Source of the DNA: Nocardia brasiliensis IFM 10847
GTDB lineage: Bacteria > Actinomycetota > Actinomycetes > Mycobacteriales > Mycobacteriaceae
Assembly: GCF_000710915.1 (NCBI RefSeq)
Contig: NZ_BAUA01000144.1
Coordinates: 1-36,385, forward strand
Length of the DNA: 36,385 bases
Direction of reading: 5' to 3'
In this document: positions 25,777 to 33,823 of the stretch, one piece after another
How the letters are laid out: every line of letters begins with the position of its first letter
Position numbering within the stretch: the first letter of the stretch is position 1
Notes under the pieces: generated by a model
What the model saw: only the letters and a program-made list of their open reading frames with translations
What the model was told of the DNA's origin: nothing
Database searches by the model: none
Program-made: the position numbers and the translations under genes

Positions 25777-26629
25777 TGAATGATCCTACGCGATGATTCG
25801 CGATTGTGTGCGCGTGGGGAGCGCCACTTTCTCGACTTTTTCCGGGCCCGCGATCTTTCCCGTAGGCGGGGGTCGTTTCGGCGGCGGAATCCGCGCGGAA
25901 TCCGCTCGGCGCGGAGGTGGCTTGGTGTTTGCCAAAACCGCTGTTGCGCAGGTCGATACCTACGTACACCGCAGTGCGGCGCAGGGATGGGGATCGGTGC
26001 GCCAAACATGCCGACCGGTCTCTGTGTGTCGAGGATCGCTGTCGGAACATGCGGTACACGCCGTGTCCGAGGGTGAATATGCCGCGTGTCGGTGCTTGGC
26101 GGCGTGTCCGGACCGTCGCTGCGCCCGGGGCGCACCCGCGTTCGTGATTCACCGGTGCGCGGTGCTGTGTCGGTCGGATGTTCAACTCGCCCGGTCGGTT
26201 TGGTGGCGAGGGGTGCTCGGGTCGAGTAGCGCCCGAGGGTGAATCGGGTAGTGCGCTACGCACGACGATGTGGGGTTCCCGGAGGGACTATTCAACCGGT
26301 CGCACTTCGATCCGGCACCCCCGAGCACCGCCTGGATCGAGGTGCGACCTTCGTGTGCCGTGGGGGCCTGACCGATTCGGGTCTGGGCAATCGGAGAAGA
26401 TCTCTGTACCTTGTATAGAGAAAAGGTGCCCGTCGATCCCGGACAGGAGCAGCACCGGCGGCGGGACTTTCCGCGACACGGGTGACGAACAAATCGGATG
26501 AACTTGTCGGTGGGTAGCGCAATACTGACACGAATCGGCCAGCGACCCGATCACGCGAATTGGCCGGCGTCGGATCTACCGGCGTCGCGCAAATACATCC
26601 TATGAAAACTCACGAATCTCAGGAGAGTC
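25777..26629. other. Long stretch without a supportable gene before drrAB
   Basis: About 850 bp. Several open frames exist (the longest 25793-26242 plus), but they have ordinary mixed third positions, Cys/Arg-rich low-meaning translations and no domain. The first part holds the 6C RNA promoter; 26401-26421 holds a dyad. A possible promoter for the exporter is GAACTT and TACTGA (about 26500-26530) with a 17-bp spacer. Composition is less GC-biased than the coding neighbours. Confidence 0.5.
26401..26421. promoter_or_regulatory. Dyad operator candidate upstream of the exporter
   Basis: Arms TCTCTGTAC and GTATAGAGA flank CTT, a 21-bp imperfect dyad with one mismatched pair, in an AT-richer island 209 bp before drrA. 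Size and symmetry are typical of TetR-type operators; no TetR gene is in the window. Confidence 0.5.
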
Positions 26630-27628
26630 ATGCCCGACGCAATAGTCGCCGAGGGTCTGGTCAAACGATACGGCCGGCTGGTCGCGCTCGACGGACTCGA
26701 TCTCACGGTCCCGGAGGGGACCGTCACCGCGCTGCTCGGCCCGAACGGCGCAGGTAAAACTACTACCGTCCGGGTGCTGAGCACGCTGTTGATACCGGAT
26801 GCCGGTCGGGCCACCGTCGCGGGTATCGACGTGCTCGCCGACCCGCGCGCCCTGCGCTCCCGGATCGGGGCGTCCGGCCAATATGCCGCCGTCGACGAAT
26901 ATCTGACCGGCTTCGAGAATTTGGAAATGGTCGGCCGGCTGTATCACATGGGCGTGCAGCGGAGTAAGGAACGGGCGCGGGAACTGCTCGACCGTTTTCG
27001 GCTCAGCGATGCCGCCGACCGCCCGGTGAAAGGTTATTCCGGCGGCATGCGCCGGCGGCTCGACCTGGCGGGAGCGCTGGTGGCGAACCCGCCGGTGCTG
27101 TTCCTGGACGAGCCCACCACCGGCCTCGATCCGCGCGCCCGGCTCGACCTCTGGGACGTCATCGAGGAGCTGGTGGCGGGCGGCACCACGCTGCTGCTCA
27201 CCACGCAGTACATGGACGAGGCGGATCGGCTGGCCGACGCCATCGCGGTGATCGACCACGGCAAGGTCATCGCGCGCGGCACCGCCGACGAGCTCAAGAC
27301 GATGGTCGGCGGCGATCGGATCGAGCTCACCGTCGACCACGTGGACAACCTCGGCGTCGCTTCGCAGGTGCTGAAAAGCTTGGCGGACGGGGAGATTCAC
27401 GTCGAACCGGGGTTGCGGCGGATCACCGTGCCGGTGTCCGACGGGTCCCAGGCACTGGTCGCGGCGATCAACAAGCTCGCCGAGAACGACGTGAAACTGC
27501 ACGATGTCGGACTGCGCCGGCCCTCGCTCGACGACGTGTTCCTCACCCTCACCGGACATGAAGCCGAGGAACTCGTCAACGGCGAAGGCGCGGGCGAGCT
27601 CGAAACCACGGAAGGAAAGACACGATGA
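26630..27628 (+). CDS. DrrA-type ABC exporter ATP-binding protein
   Basis: A 332-residue ATPase of the daunorubicin-resistance ABC family. Walker A GPNGAGKTTTV, then Q-loop region SGQYAAVDEYLTG, signature YSGGMRRRLDLAGALV, Walker B VLFLDEPTTGLDP. The switch position reads TTQYMDEAD, with Gln in place of the usual His, as is normal in DrrA proteins. The C-terminal ~85 residues form the DrrA-specific domain (LRRPSLDDVFLTLTGHEAEE). ATG at 26630 after AGGAG. The stop overlaps the start of the permease gene as ATGA. It probably powers efflux of a drug or lipid. Confidence 0.93.
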   Translation: MPDAIVAEGLVKRYGRLVALDGLDLTVPEGTVTALLGPNGAGKTTTVRVLSTLLIPDAGRATVAGIDVLADPRALRSRIGASGQYAAVDEYLTGFENLEMVGRLYHMGVQRSKERARELLDRFRLSDAADRPVKGYSGGMRRRLDLAGALVANPPVLFLDEPTTGLDPRARLDLWDVIEELVAGGTTLLLTTQYMDEADRLADAIAVIDHGKVIARGTADELKTMVGGDRIELTVDHVDNLGVASQVLKSLADGEIHVEPGLRRITVPVSDGSQALVAAINKLAENDVKLHDVGLRRPSLDDVFLTLTGHEAEELVNGEGAGELETTEGKTR

Positions 27629-28473
27629 CCGTGGCGATTCCGGTCGTCGACCGGCCCTCGATCGGGGAGAAGCTGGCCATTGTCGTCAGCGATAGCCTGA
27701 CCATTGCCAAACGCGGCGTTATCAAGATCAAGCGAGTGCCCGACGTTTTGATCTTCTCGACCCTCTCGCCGATCATGTTCGTGCTGTTGTTCGCCTATAT
27801 TTTCGGCGCGGCGATCGACGTGCCCGGCATGTCCGGCGGCTATCGGGAATTCCTGATCGCGGGCATTTTCGCGCAGACCGTGGTGTTCGGCGCCTCGTTC
27901 ACCGGCGCCGCACTGGCCGAGGACATGCAGAAGGGCATCATCGACCGGTTCCGATCGCTGCCCATGGCCCCCTCGGCCGTGCTGATCGGGCGCACGCTCA
28001 GTGACGTGGTGATCAACGTGGTCAGCCTGACCGTGATGTCGCTGACCGGGTTGGTGGTCGGCTGGCGGATCCGCGGTTCGTTCCTGGACGCGGTGCTGGC
28101 GTACGCATTGCTGCTGCTGTTCGCCTATGCGGTGTCCTGGATCATGGCGGTGGTCGGGCTGCTGGTGCGCACGCCCGAGGTGTTCAACAACGCCAGCTTC
28201 ATGGTGGTGTTCCCGCTGACCTTCATCGGCAACACCTTCGTGCCGAGCGAGAAGCTGCCGTCGGTGCTGCGGGTCGTCGCCGAGTGGAATCCGGTGTCCG
28301 CGTTGACTCAGGCGACGCGCGACCTGTTCGGCAACACCAGCCCGCTGGCGCCCACCCCGGGGGCGTGGTCGCTCCGGCATCCGGTGGCGACCACGCTCGT
28401 CTGGGTGGTGGTGATCATGGTGGTGTTCGTGCCGCTGGCGATCCGGCAGTACAAGAAAGCCGTCAGTCGCTGA
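27625..28473 (+). CDS. DrrB-type ABC-2 permease
   Basis: A 282-residue ABC-2 membrane permease, partner of the upstream ATPase by 4-bp overlap. About six membrane helices: VLIFSTLSPIMFVLLFAYIF, then LIAGIFAQTVVFGASFTG, the cytoplasmic EDMQKGIIDRFRSLPMAPSA motif typical of DrrB-like permeases, and later helices to VVVIMVVFVPLAIRQYKKA. Substrate is not evident from sequence. Confidence 0.92.
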   Translation: MTVAIPVVDRPSIGEKLAIVVSDSLTIAKRGVIKIKRVPDVLIFSTLSPIMFVLLFAYIFGAAIDVPGMSGGYREFLIAGIFAQTVVFGASFTGAALAEDMQKGIIDRFRSLPMAPSAVLIGRTLSDVVINVVSLTVMSLTGLVVGWRIRGSFLDAVLAYALLLLFAYAVSWIMAVVGLLVRTPEVFNNASFMVVFPLTFIGNTFVPSEKLPSVLRVVAEWNPVSALTQATRDLFGNTSPLAPTPGAWSLRHPVATTLVWVVVIMVVFVPLAIRQYKKAVSR

Positions 28474-28686
28474 TCAGCGTCCGTTCTCCGCGCCGGCGCC
28501 TGCTACCGGGGTCGGCGCGGAGCCGTTGCGGGAGTACCCGATCCGCGGCGGTTCCGGGGCGGGCGCGGGTGGCTGCGGTCGCTTGCTGCGTATCAGCAGG
28601 GCCACGCCACCCGCGAGCGCGACGGCCGCCGCGACAATCAGCCGGTACCGGGTACGTGCGGATACATGTAGGCGCCCCAAGGTCAT
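28474..28686 (-). CDS. Small single-pass membrane protein (tentative)
   Basis: 70 residues from ATG 28686 (MTLGRLHVSA). One membrane helix (LIVAAAVALAGGVALLI), then RSKRPQP and a Pro/Ala-rich tail. It ends directly next to the drrB stop in convergent orientation. No homology is recognised; the layout is plausible for a real gene but proof is lacking. Confidence 0.45.
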   Translation of the reverse strand: MTLGRLHVSARTRYRLIVAAAVALAGGVALLIRSKRPQPPAPAPEPPRIGYSRNGSAPTPVAGAGAENGR

Positions 28687-28813
28687 TGGCCCATGCTGGC
28701 ACAACCGCGTAGTTCATGCAGTATCTCCAGCTCAGCAGTTCGTCCCGGGTCGAAACGAGCGACTCTCGCCGCCGCGTGGCGGGTTCGCCGCGGCGGGACC
28801 GTAGCATTGCGGC

Positions 28814-29341
28814 GTGACCTCACCGAACCAGACCGCTGTGGCGACGCTCCACACGAATCGCGGCGATATCAGGATCTCGCTCTTCGGTAACCACGCCCCC
28901 AAGACGGTCCGCAATTTCGTCGGCCTGGCCGACGGCTCGGCTTCGTACACCACCCCGAACGCGAGTGGCGGCAGCACCGGCCCGTTCTACGACGGCGCCG
29001 TCTTCCATCGGGTGATGGCCGGGTTCATGATTCAGGGCGGCGACCCGACCGGCACCGGTCGCGGCGGCCCGGGGTACGAGTTCGGCGACGAATTCCACCC
29101 GGAACTGCGCTTCGATCGCGGCTACCTGCTGGCGATGGCCAACGCCGGACCGGCGACCAACGGTTCGCAGTTCTTCATCACTGTCGGCCCGCAGCCGCAT
29201 CTCAACCGCAAGCACACCATCTTCGGTGAGGTCGTCGATCCGGAGTCGCGCAAGGTGGTCGACGCGATCGCCACGACGCCGACCGATCGCAACGACCGCC
29301 CCCTGGAACCCGTCGAAATCACCAAGATCACGATCGAATGA
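28814..29341 (+). CDS. ppiA: Peptidyl-prolyl cis-trans isomerase (cyclophilin)
   Basis: A 175-residue cyclophilin that speeds proline isomerisation. FHRVMAGFMIQGGDPTGTG is the family core with the catalytic Arg, and LAMANAGPATNGSQFFIT the second block. The cyclosporin-contact Trp is replaced (PHLNRKHTIFG has His), as in many bacterial forms. No signal peptide, so cytosolic. GTG start at 28814; ribosome-binding site weak. It corresponds to ppiA (Rv0009). The rhomboid gene follows after 4 bp. Confidence 0.95.
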   Translation: MTSPNQTAVATLHTNRGDIRISLFGNHAPKTVRNFVGLADGSASYTTPNASGGSTGPFYDGAVFHRVMAGFMIQGGDPTGTGRGGPGYEFGDEFHPELRFDRGYLLAMANAGPATNGSQFFITVGPQPHLNRKHTIFGEVVDPESRKVVDAIATTPTDRNDRPLEPVEITKITIE

Positions 29342-29345
29342 GACT

Positions 29346-30212
29346 ATGACCGCTCAGCCGCCCGCACCCACGTGCGTCCGTCACCCGAATCGTCCGACCG
29401 GTCTGGCGTGCACACGCTGCGGACGGCCGTCCTGCCCGGAATGCCTGCGTCCGGCGTCGGTCGGCCAGCACTGCGTCGACTGTCTGCGCCAGGATCAGCG
29501 TGATGTGGCCCCGGTGCGTACCGTCGCGGGCGCACCGGCGCCGCGCGGATCGTTGCCGTTCGTGACCTACGCGCTGATCGCGGTCAATGTGGCGATCTTC
29601 GCGGTGACCGCGGCCCAGGCGCAGAGCCTGCTGGAAAACCGCGCCTCTGATCTGTTTCTGCGCTGGGTGCTGTACCCGCCCGCGGTCGCCGACGGTCAGT
29701 GGTGGCGCGTGCTGGGTTCGGGCTTCCTGCACTACGGTCCGATTCATCTGCTGCTCAACATGTTCGCGCTGTATGTGATCGGCCGGGACGCGGAGCTGGT
29801 GCTCGGCCGGCTGCGCTACCTCTCGGTGTATCTGGTGTCGCTGCTCGGCGGTGCCGCGGCGGTCATGGTGTTCGCCCAGGACAGTGCCACCGCGGGTGCG
29901 TCCGGCGCGGTGTACGGCCTGTTCGGCGCGATCACCGTGATCCTGATCCGGCTGCGGCAGAACCCGAATCAGATGCTGATCCTGATCGCCATCAACGTGT
30001 TCATCAGCTTCTCCTTGCCCGGCATCTCGCTGTGGGGTCACCTGGGCGGCCTGGCGGCGGGCACTCTGGCGACGCTGGGCATCCTGTTCCTGCCGGGCTG
30101 GCTACGGGCGAAATCGCCGCAGGCGGCGCGGCTCATCGGCTGGAGCGCGGTGGCCGTGGTCGCGCTGATCTCGCTCGCGGTGATCGGTGCGACCGCGATG
30201 TCGTTGACCTGA
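29346..30212 (+). CDS. Rhomboid-family intramembrane serine protease with zinc-finger N-terminus
   Basis: 288 residues. The N-terminal ~45 residues form a Cys/His cluster (CVRHPNRPTGLACTRCGRP, CPECL, HCVDCL), a B-box-like zinc site. The rhomboid domain follows from about residue 70 with six to seven helices. GSGFLHYGPIHLLLNMFALY is helix 2, GASGAVYGLFGA carries the nucleophile Ser and WGHLGGLAAG the catalytic His. It is expected to cleave membrane-anchored substrates. ATG at 29346, 4 bp after ppiA, so co-translated. Confidence 0.93.
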   Translation: MTAQPPAPTCVRHPNRPTGLACTRCGRPSCPECLRPASVGQHCVDCLRQDQRDVAPVRTVAGAPAPRGSLPFVTYALIAVNVAIFAVTAAQAQSLLENRASDLFLRWVLYPPAVADGQWWRVLGSGFLHYGPIHLLLNMFALYVIGRDAELVLGRLRYLSVYLVSLLGGAAAVMVFAQDSATAGASGAVYGLFGAITVILIRLRQNPNQMLILIAINVFISFSLPGISLWGHLGGLAAGTLATLGILFLPGWLRAKSPQAARLIGWSAVAVVALISLAVIGATAMSLT

Positions 30213-30222
30213 CCGGGTTCTC

Positions 30223-30238
30223 GGCTTCACGTGAAACA
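30223..30238. promoter_or_regulatory. parS-like ParB-binding site
   Basis: GGCTTCACGTGAAACA matches the parS consensus at 14 of 16 positions (mismatches at 1 and 3), with TTCACGTGAAACA intact. It lies in the convergent gap between the rhomboid and PH-domain genes, about 21 kb from oriC. Confidence 0.8.
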
Positions 30239-30261
30239 CGAGCGGGTCGCTCGGCTCGGGT

Positions 30262-30744
30262 TCAACGGGTGGTTTTGCCGGACAGCCGCAGTGCGCGAAC
30301 GAGAGCGGCATGCACCTCGTCGGGCCGGGCGCCCAGATCCCAGCGTCCGAAGATGAGCAGGCGCTCGGTGTCGGCATGGTTCACGTCGATCTCCAGCATC
30401 GGCATCTTGCGGCCGAGGCGGCGATAGTCGACGACGCGAGCCCGGATGATCTGTTCGCGGGTGTATTCGTCCGGGCCGAACAGGGTGCGGACCACCATCC
30501 GTGGATCCGCGCCGGGAACGACGCTGAGCCGGGGGCGCTGCCGGAAGCCGAGCCCGGCCAGCGCGAGCAGGCCGACCGCCGCCAGGCCGGTGAGCAACCG
30601 GGCCGGCGCGTCGCCGGCGAAGATCGTCGCCACGGCCAGCAGCACGCCGCCGCCCGTGACGGCCGCGAGGGCGGCGGCGGGGGTGGTCCAGGCCAGCTGC
30701 GCCGAGTTGTCACCAGGCGGCTGAGCAGGAGATTCAGACGTCAC
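30262..30744 (-). CDS. PH-domain membrane protein (Rv0010c-like)
   Basis: 160 residues. Two hydrophobic helices near the N-terminus (AAALAAVTGGGVLLAVATIF and LLTGLAAVGLLALAGLGF), then a bacterial PH-type domain (VRTLFGPDEYTREQIIRARV, EIDVNHADTERLLIFGRWDL). The layout and position match Rv0010c of M. tuberculosis. GTG start at 30744 with GGGGAAAG upstream. Function unknown; membrane-associated. Confidence 0.82.
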   Translation of the reverse strand: MTSESPAQPPGDNSAQLAWTTPAAALAAVTGGGVLLAVATIFAGDAPARLLTGLAAVGLLALAGLGFRQRPRLSVVPGADPRMVVRTLFGPDEYTREQIIRARVVDYRRLGRKMPMLEIDVNHADTERLLIFGRWDLGARPDEVHAALVRALRLSGKTTR

Positions 30745-30771
30745 GGGCCACTTTCCCCAGTGCTGCGCGAG

Positions 30772-30792
30772 TTGTCCACAGATTTATCCACA
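30772..30792 (+). promoter_or_regulatory. Tandem pair of perfect DnaA boxes
   Basis: TTGTCCACA (30772-30780), the mycobacterial consensus, and TTATCCACA (30784-30792), the E. coli consensus, in the same orientation and 12 bp apart. They lie just upstream of the PH-domain gene, about 22 kb from oriC, and no box in oriC itself matches this well. A titration or regulatory site for DnaA is inferred. Confidence 0.8.
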
Positions 30793-30819
30793 GGTGTGTA
30801 TGAATGACACGTCTGTAAT

Positions 30820-30874
30820 CCAGATGTGGTGTCTGCGTCACCTTCGGCCACCCAGATGTGGTGTCAGCGCCACC
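30820..30874. repeat. 32-bp tandem duplication at the crgA 3' end
   Basis: CCAGATGTGGTGTC then GCG and CACC occurs at 30820-30842 and again at 30852-30874 with 21 of 23 bases identical. The second copy includes the last codons and stop of crgA; the first is its downstream duplicate. Confidence 0.75.
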
Positions 30875-31127
30875 GCATGGTCATGATCAGACCGACGACC
30901 ATGAGGCCGAATCCGATCAAGAAGTTCCACGCGTTCAGATCGCTCATCCAGCTGATGTGATCGGCGGCGATGTAGTAGACCAGCAGCCAGGCCAGCCCGG
31001 CGAGCATGAAACCGAGCATGATGGTGACGTACCAGACCGGCGAGGGGCCGACCTTGACCTTCACCGGAGTCCGGCTGGCGGGGTTGATCGTGTAGTCGGT
31101 CTTCTTACGGACCTTCGACTTCGGCAT
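30864..31127 (-). CDS. crgA: Cell division protein CrgA
   Basis: An 87-residue divisome regulator (Rv0011c); in mycobacteria it binds FtsZ, FtsI, FtsQ and helps place septal synthesis. The basic N-terminus MPKSKVRKKTDYTI leads into two membrane helices (VWYVTIMLGFMLAGLAWLLV, NFLIGFGLMVVGLIMT) joined by YYIAADHISWMSDLNAW. ATG at 31127. Longer upstream reading (from 31169) lacks homology. The DUF881 gene that lies next to crgA in M. tuberculosis is absent. Confidence 0.95.
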   Translation of the reverse strand: MPKSKVRKKTDYTINPASRTPVKVKVGPSPVWYVTIMLGFMLAGLAWLLVYYIAADHISWMSDLNAWNFLIGFGLMVVGLIMTMRWR

Positions 31128-31306
31128 GACGTCCTCGTGTTCGGCGTTCAGGTCGGTACCGGCGGGCAAACGCGGTGTGCCGAGTGGTGGTGCCGAGCTC
31201 GCTCGCCGCTGTGGACAAGGCTCTGGCTGCCCTCCGGTGTGCCTCTAGGCTATCCCAACTGGTATTGGATGCGACGCGGTGTCATGCGGGGACGTAATCT
31301 CAGAGC

Positions 31307-31951
31307 ATGCGAGTTCTGGTCGTCGACAATTACGACAGCTTCGTCTTCAACCTGGTCCAGTACCTCGGACAGTTGGGTGCCGAGGCGGTCGTGTGGCGCA
31401 ACGACGACCCGAATCTGGCCGACGTCGACGCGGTGGTCGCCCAGTTCGACGGCATCCTGATCAGCCCCGGCCCCGGTACCCCGGACCGTGCGGGCGCCAG
31501 CATCGAGCTGGTCCGCGCCTGCGCCCGGCACGCGGTGCCGTTGCTCGGCGTGTGCCTCGGCCACCAGGCGATCGGCGAGGCGTTCGGCGCGACCGTGACC
31601 CGCGCTCCTGAACTGCTGCACGGCAAGACCAGCTCGGTCTTCCACATCGGGGCGGGTGTGCTGGCCGGGCTGCCCGACCCGTTCACCGCGACCCGTTATC
31701 ACTCGCTCACCGTGCTGGAAGAGACTTTGCCCGCGCAGATCGAAGTGCTCGGCCGCACCGAGAGCGGCATCGTGATGGCGATGCGGCACCGCACGCTGCC
31801 CATCCAGGGCGTGCAGTTCCATCCCGAATCGGTGCTGACCCAGGGCGGGCACCGGATGCTGGCCAACTGGCTCGGCATCTGCGGCGAGCGCCCCGCCGAG
31901 GGGCTCGTGGAAATGCTCGAGGCGGAGGTCGCCGCGCTGGTGCTGCAGTGA
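31307..31951 (+). CDS. pabA: Aminodeoxychorismate/anthranilate synthase component II
   Basis: A 214-residue class I glutamine amidotransferase supplying ammonia for p-aminobenzoate (folate) or anthranilate (tryptophan) synthesis. LLGVCLGHQAIGEAFG places the catalytic Cys83; VQFHPESVLTQGG holds the His and Glu of the triad; N-terminal VVDNYDSFVFNLVQYL is typical. In this position (Rv0013) it is called trpG in M. tuberculosis but can serve both pathways. Component I is not in the window. Confidence 0.93.
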   Translation: MRVLVVDNYDSFVFNLVQYLGQLGAEAVVWRNDDPNLADVDAVVAQFDGILISPGPGTPDRAGASIELVRACARHAVPLLGVCLGHQAIGEAFGATVTRAPELLHGKTSSVFHIGAGVLAGLPDPFTATRYHSLTVLEETLPAQIEVLGRTESGIVMAMRHRTLPIQGVQFHPESVLTQGGHRMLANWLGICGERPAEGLVEMLEAEVAALVLQ

Positions 31952-32012
31952 GGCGCCGCAACGGTCACAGCTGCGGACGGATCGGTCTCGACTCGCCGCA
32001 AGGTGCGGCGTA

Positions 32013-32696
32013 GTGGCAGCCCGGCCCCACGTTTTGCTGTCCGTCGCAGTGAGCGTCGACGGGTACATCGATGACGCGAGTCCGCAACGGCTGCGCCTGT
32101 CCGGCCCGGCCGATTTCGACCGGGTCGACCAGGTCCGCGCGGACTCCGACGCGATTTTGATCGGCGCGCAAACCCTGCGCCGGGACAATCCGCGCTTGCT
32201 GGTGGACAGCGCCGAGCGCCGGGCCGCGCGTGTTGCGGCGGGCAAGCCGGAGTATCCGGTGAAGATCACGGTCACCGCCGGCGGTGACCTCGATCCCGGG
32301 TTGCGGTTCTGGCGCCACGGCGGTGACAAACTCGTCTACACCACCGATGCGGGTGCGGCGCGCATCGGGAACCGGCTGGCCGGGCTCGCCGAAGTCGTCA
32401 CGCTCGGCGCCGAACTCGACTTCGGCACACTGCTCGACGATCTCGGCCGTCGCGGCATCGCACGCCTCATGGTCGAGGGTGGCACCCGGATCCACACCGC
32501 GTTCCTCGCCGCCGATCTGGCGGACGAACTACATCTCGCGGTCGCTCCCCTCCTGGTAGGCGACCGTGCGGCACCCCGATTCCTCGATCCCGCGAGTTTT
32601 CCCGGCTCGCCGCATCGCCGTATGCAGCTGGCCGGGGTAGACAAGGTCGGTGACGTCGCGGTGCTGATCTACCTGCCCAAGGCGGGTATGCGCTGA
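32013..32696 (+). CDS. RibD C-terminal-type / DHFR-fold reductase
   Basis: A 227-residue pyrimidine-reductase-like protein. GTG start at 32013 after AAGGTG. HVLLSVAVSVDGYIDDAS opens the domain; ADSDAILIGAQTLRRDNPRL is the NADPH/substrate block; ARLMVEGGTRIHTAFLAADL and DELHLAVAPLLVGDRAAP are typical of RibD_C. It may reduce the riboflavin intermediate 5-amino-6-ribosylaminouracil phosphate. The relative Rv2671 can also substitute for dihydrofolate reductase, and here the gene is next to pabA. The matching deaminase is the next gene. Confidence 0.88.
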   Translation: MAARPHVLLSVAVSVDGYIDDASPQRLRLSGPADFDRVDQVRADSDAILIGAQTLRRDNPRLLVDSAERRAARVAAGKPEYPVKITVTAGGDLDPGLRFWRHGGDKLVYTTDAGAARIGNRLAGLAEVVTLGAELDFGTLLDDLGRRGIARLMVEGGTRIHTAFLAADLADELHLAVAPLLVGDRAAPRFLDPASFPGSPHRRMQLAGVDKVGDVAVLIYLPKAGMR

Positions 32697-32766
32697 GTCC
32701 CGCAGCTCCGGCCGGGGGCGATGCGAGGATGGACAAGGGATACGGACCCGGATCGGAAGGCGCTCG

Positions 32767-33225
32767 ATGGGTGACACGCAGGACGTGCGATTCATGCGGC
32801 AGGCGATCGAGCTGGCGCGCGACTGCCCGCCGAGCGCGACGGCGTTCTCCGTCGGCGCGGTGATCGTCGCCGCCGGGGTAGCGATCGCCACCGGGTACTC
32901 CCGCGAGACCGACGACAAGGTGCACGCCGAGGAATCCGCGCTGAACAAGCTGGACGCGGCCGACCCGCGACTGTCTGCGGCCACGATCTACACCACGCTG
33001 GAGCCGTGTTCGCAGCGCGGCACCGCCACCCGGCTGCCGTGTACGGATCGAATCCTGCGCGCGGGGATCCCCCGGGTGGTCCTGGCCTGGCGCGAACCCG
33101 CGACCTTCGTGACCAACTGCGTCGGTGTGGAAAAGCTGCGGGAGCACGGCGTCGAGGTGGTCGAGCTGACCGAGTTGGCAGCGGAGGCGATGTCGATGAA
33201 CCGCCACCTCGATCTGTCCCGCTGA
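32767..33225 (+). CDS. RibD N-terminal-type cytidine-deaminase-fold protein
   Basis: A 152-residue zinc deaminase. HAE at residues 53-55 and TLEPCSQRGTATRLPCTD supply zinc ligands His53, Cys81 and Cys92. The loop between the cysteines has 10 residues, against 8 in E. coli RibD (CSHHGRTPPC). It is expected to deaminate the diaminopyrimidine intermediate of riboflavin synthesis, but an unrelated base or nucleoside is possible. ATG follows GGAAGG. It comes 70 bp after the reductase, in reversed order to the fused RibD. Confidence 0.85.
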   Translation: MGDTQDVRFMRQAIELARDCPPSATAFSVGAVIVAAGVAIATGYSRETDDKVHAEESALNKLDAADPRLSAATIYTTLEPCSQRGTATRLPCTDRILRAGIPRVVLAWREPATFVTNCVGVEKLREHGVEVVELTELAAEAMSMNRHLDLSR

Positions 33226-33273
33226 CTGACGGTCCCCCTCGCCCGAAGCCGAGTCGTCAGCGGTCGACCGGAT

Positions 33274-33693
33274 TCACGGCCGCCCGTAGACCGCTGTCAC
33301 GAATTCGCCGATTTGGTTGTCGTCGAGGTGACGGGCCAGGTCGGCTTCGCTGATCATGCCGACGAGGCGCTTGTTGTCGATCACCGGCATTCGCTTGATC
33401 CGGTGACTTTCCATCTCGTCGAGCACTTCTTCGATATCGGCGTCGGCGGCGACCCAGCGTGGCGTCGACTCGCAGAGCTCGGCGGCGCGGGTGGTGCCGG
33501 GCGAGCGGCCCTGCGCGATGCACTTCACCACGATGTCGCGGTCGGTGATGATGCCGCACATCCGATCGTTGTCGTCGGCGATGACCAGCGAGCCGACGCC
33601 GAGTTCGGCCATCACGCGGGCGGCCTTGCCGACGGTCTCGTCCTTCGCGATCCACTGCGCACCGGGTTTCATGATGTCCCTGGCGGTCGTCAT
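33274..33693 (-). CDS. Tandem CBS-domain protein (Hrp1-like)
   Basis: A 139-residue protein made of two CBS motifs: ARDIMKPGAQWIAKDETVGK, VGSLVIADDNDRMCGIITDR, and MESHRIKRMPVIDNKRLVGM. Resembles Hrp1 (Rv2626c), a hypoxia-responsive mycobacterial protein, and may bind adenosyl ligands. The start is ATG 33693, with GAGGAGG six bases upstream (33698-33704); ATG-like codons further back lack one. It is convergent with the deaminase, 48 bp apart. Confidence 0.9.
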   Translation of the reverse strand: MTTARDIMKPGAQWIAKDETVGKAARVMAELGVGSLVIADDNDRMCGIITDRDIVVKCIAQGRSPGTTRAAELCESTPRWVAADADIEEVLDEMESHRIKRMPVIDNKRLVGMISEADLARHLDDNQIGEFVTAVYGRP

Positions 33694-33797
33694 GGTTTCC
33701 TCCTCGCTACTCAGCACAGCTGATTCGGATGGAGCACACCAATTCTGCCGCTGAACACACCGACTGGTCGGTGCTTTGCGGCAACTGCCGAAACAGA

Positions 33798-33823
33798 ATG
33801 AGCGGACCCGAAGGTCCGCTCAT
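33798..33823 (-). terminator. Terminator after pknB
   Basis: ATGAGCGGACC and GGTCCGCTCAT form a perfect 11-bp stem with a CGAA loop, 27 bp after the pknB stop codon. No long T-run, but the stem is strong. Confidence 0.8.

Noticed and set aside
25793..26242. 149-residue frame upstream of drrA
   Set aside because: No domain, mixed third-position bases and no good ribosome-binding site; it overlaps the 6C RNA promoter.
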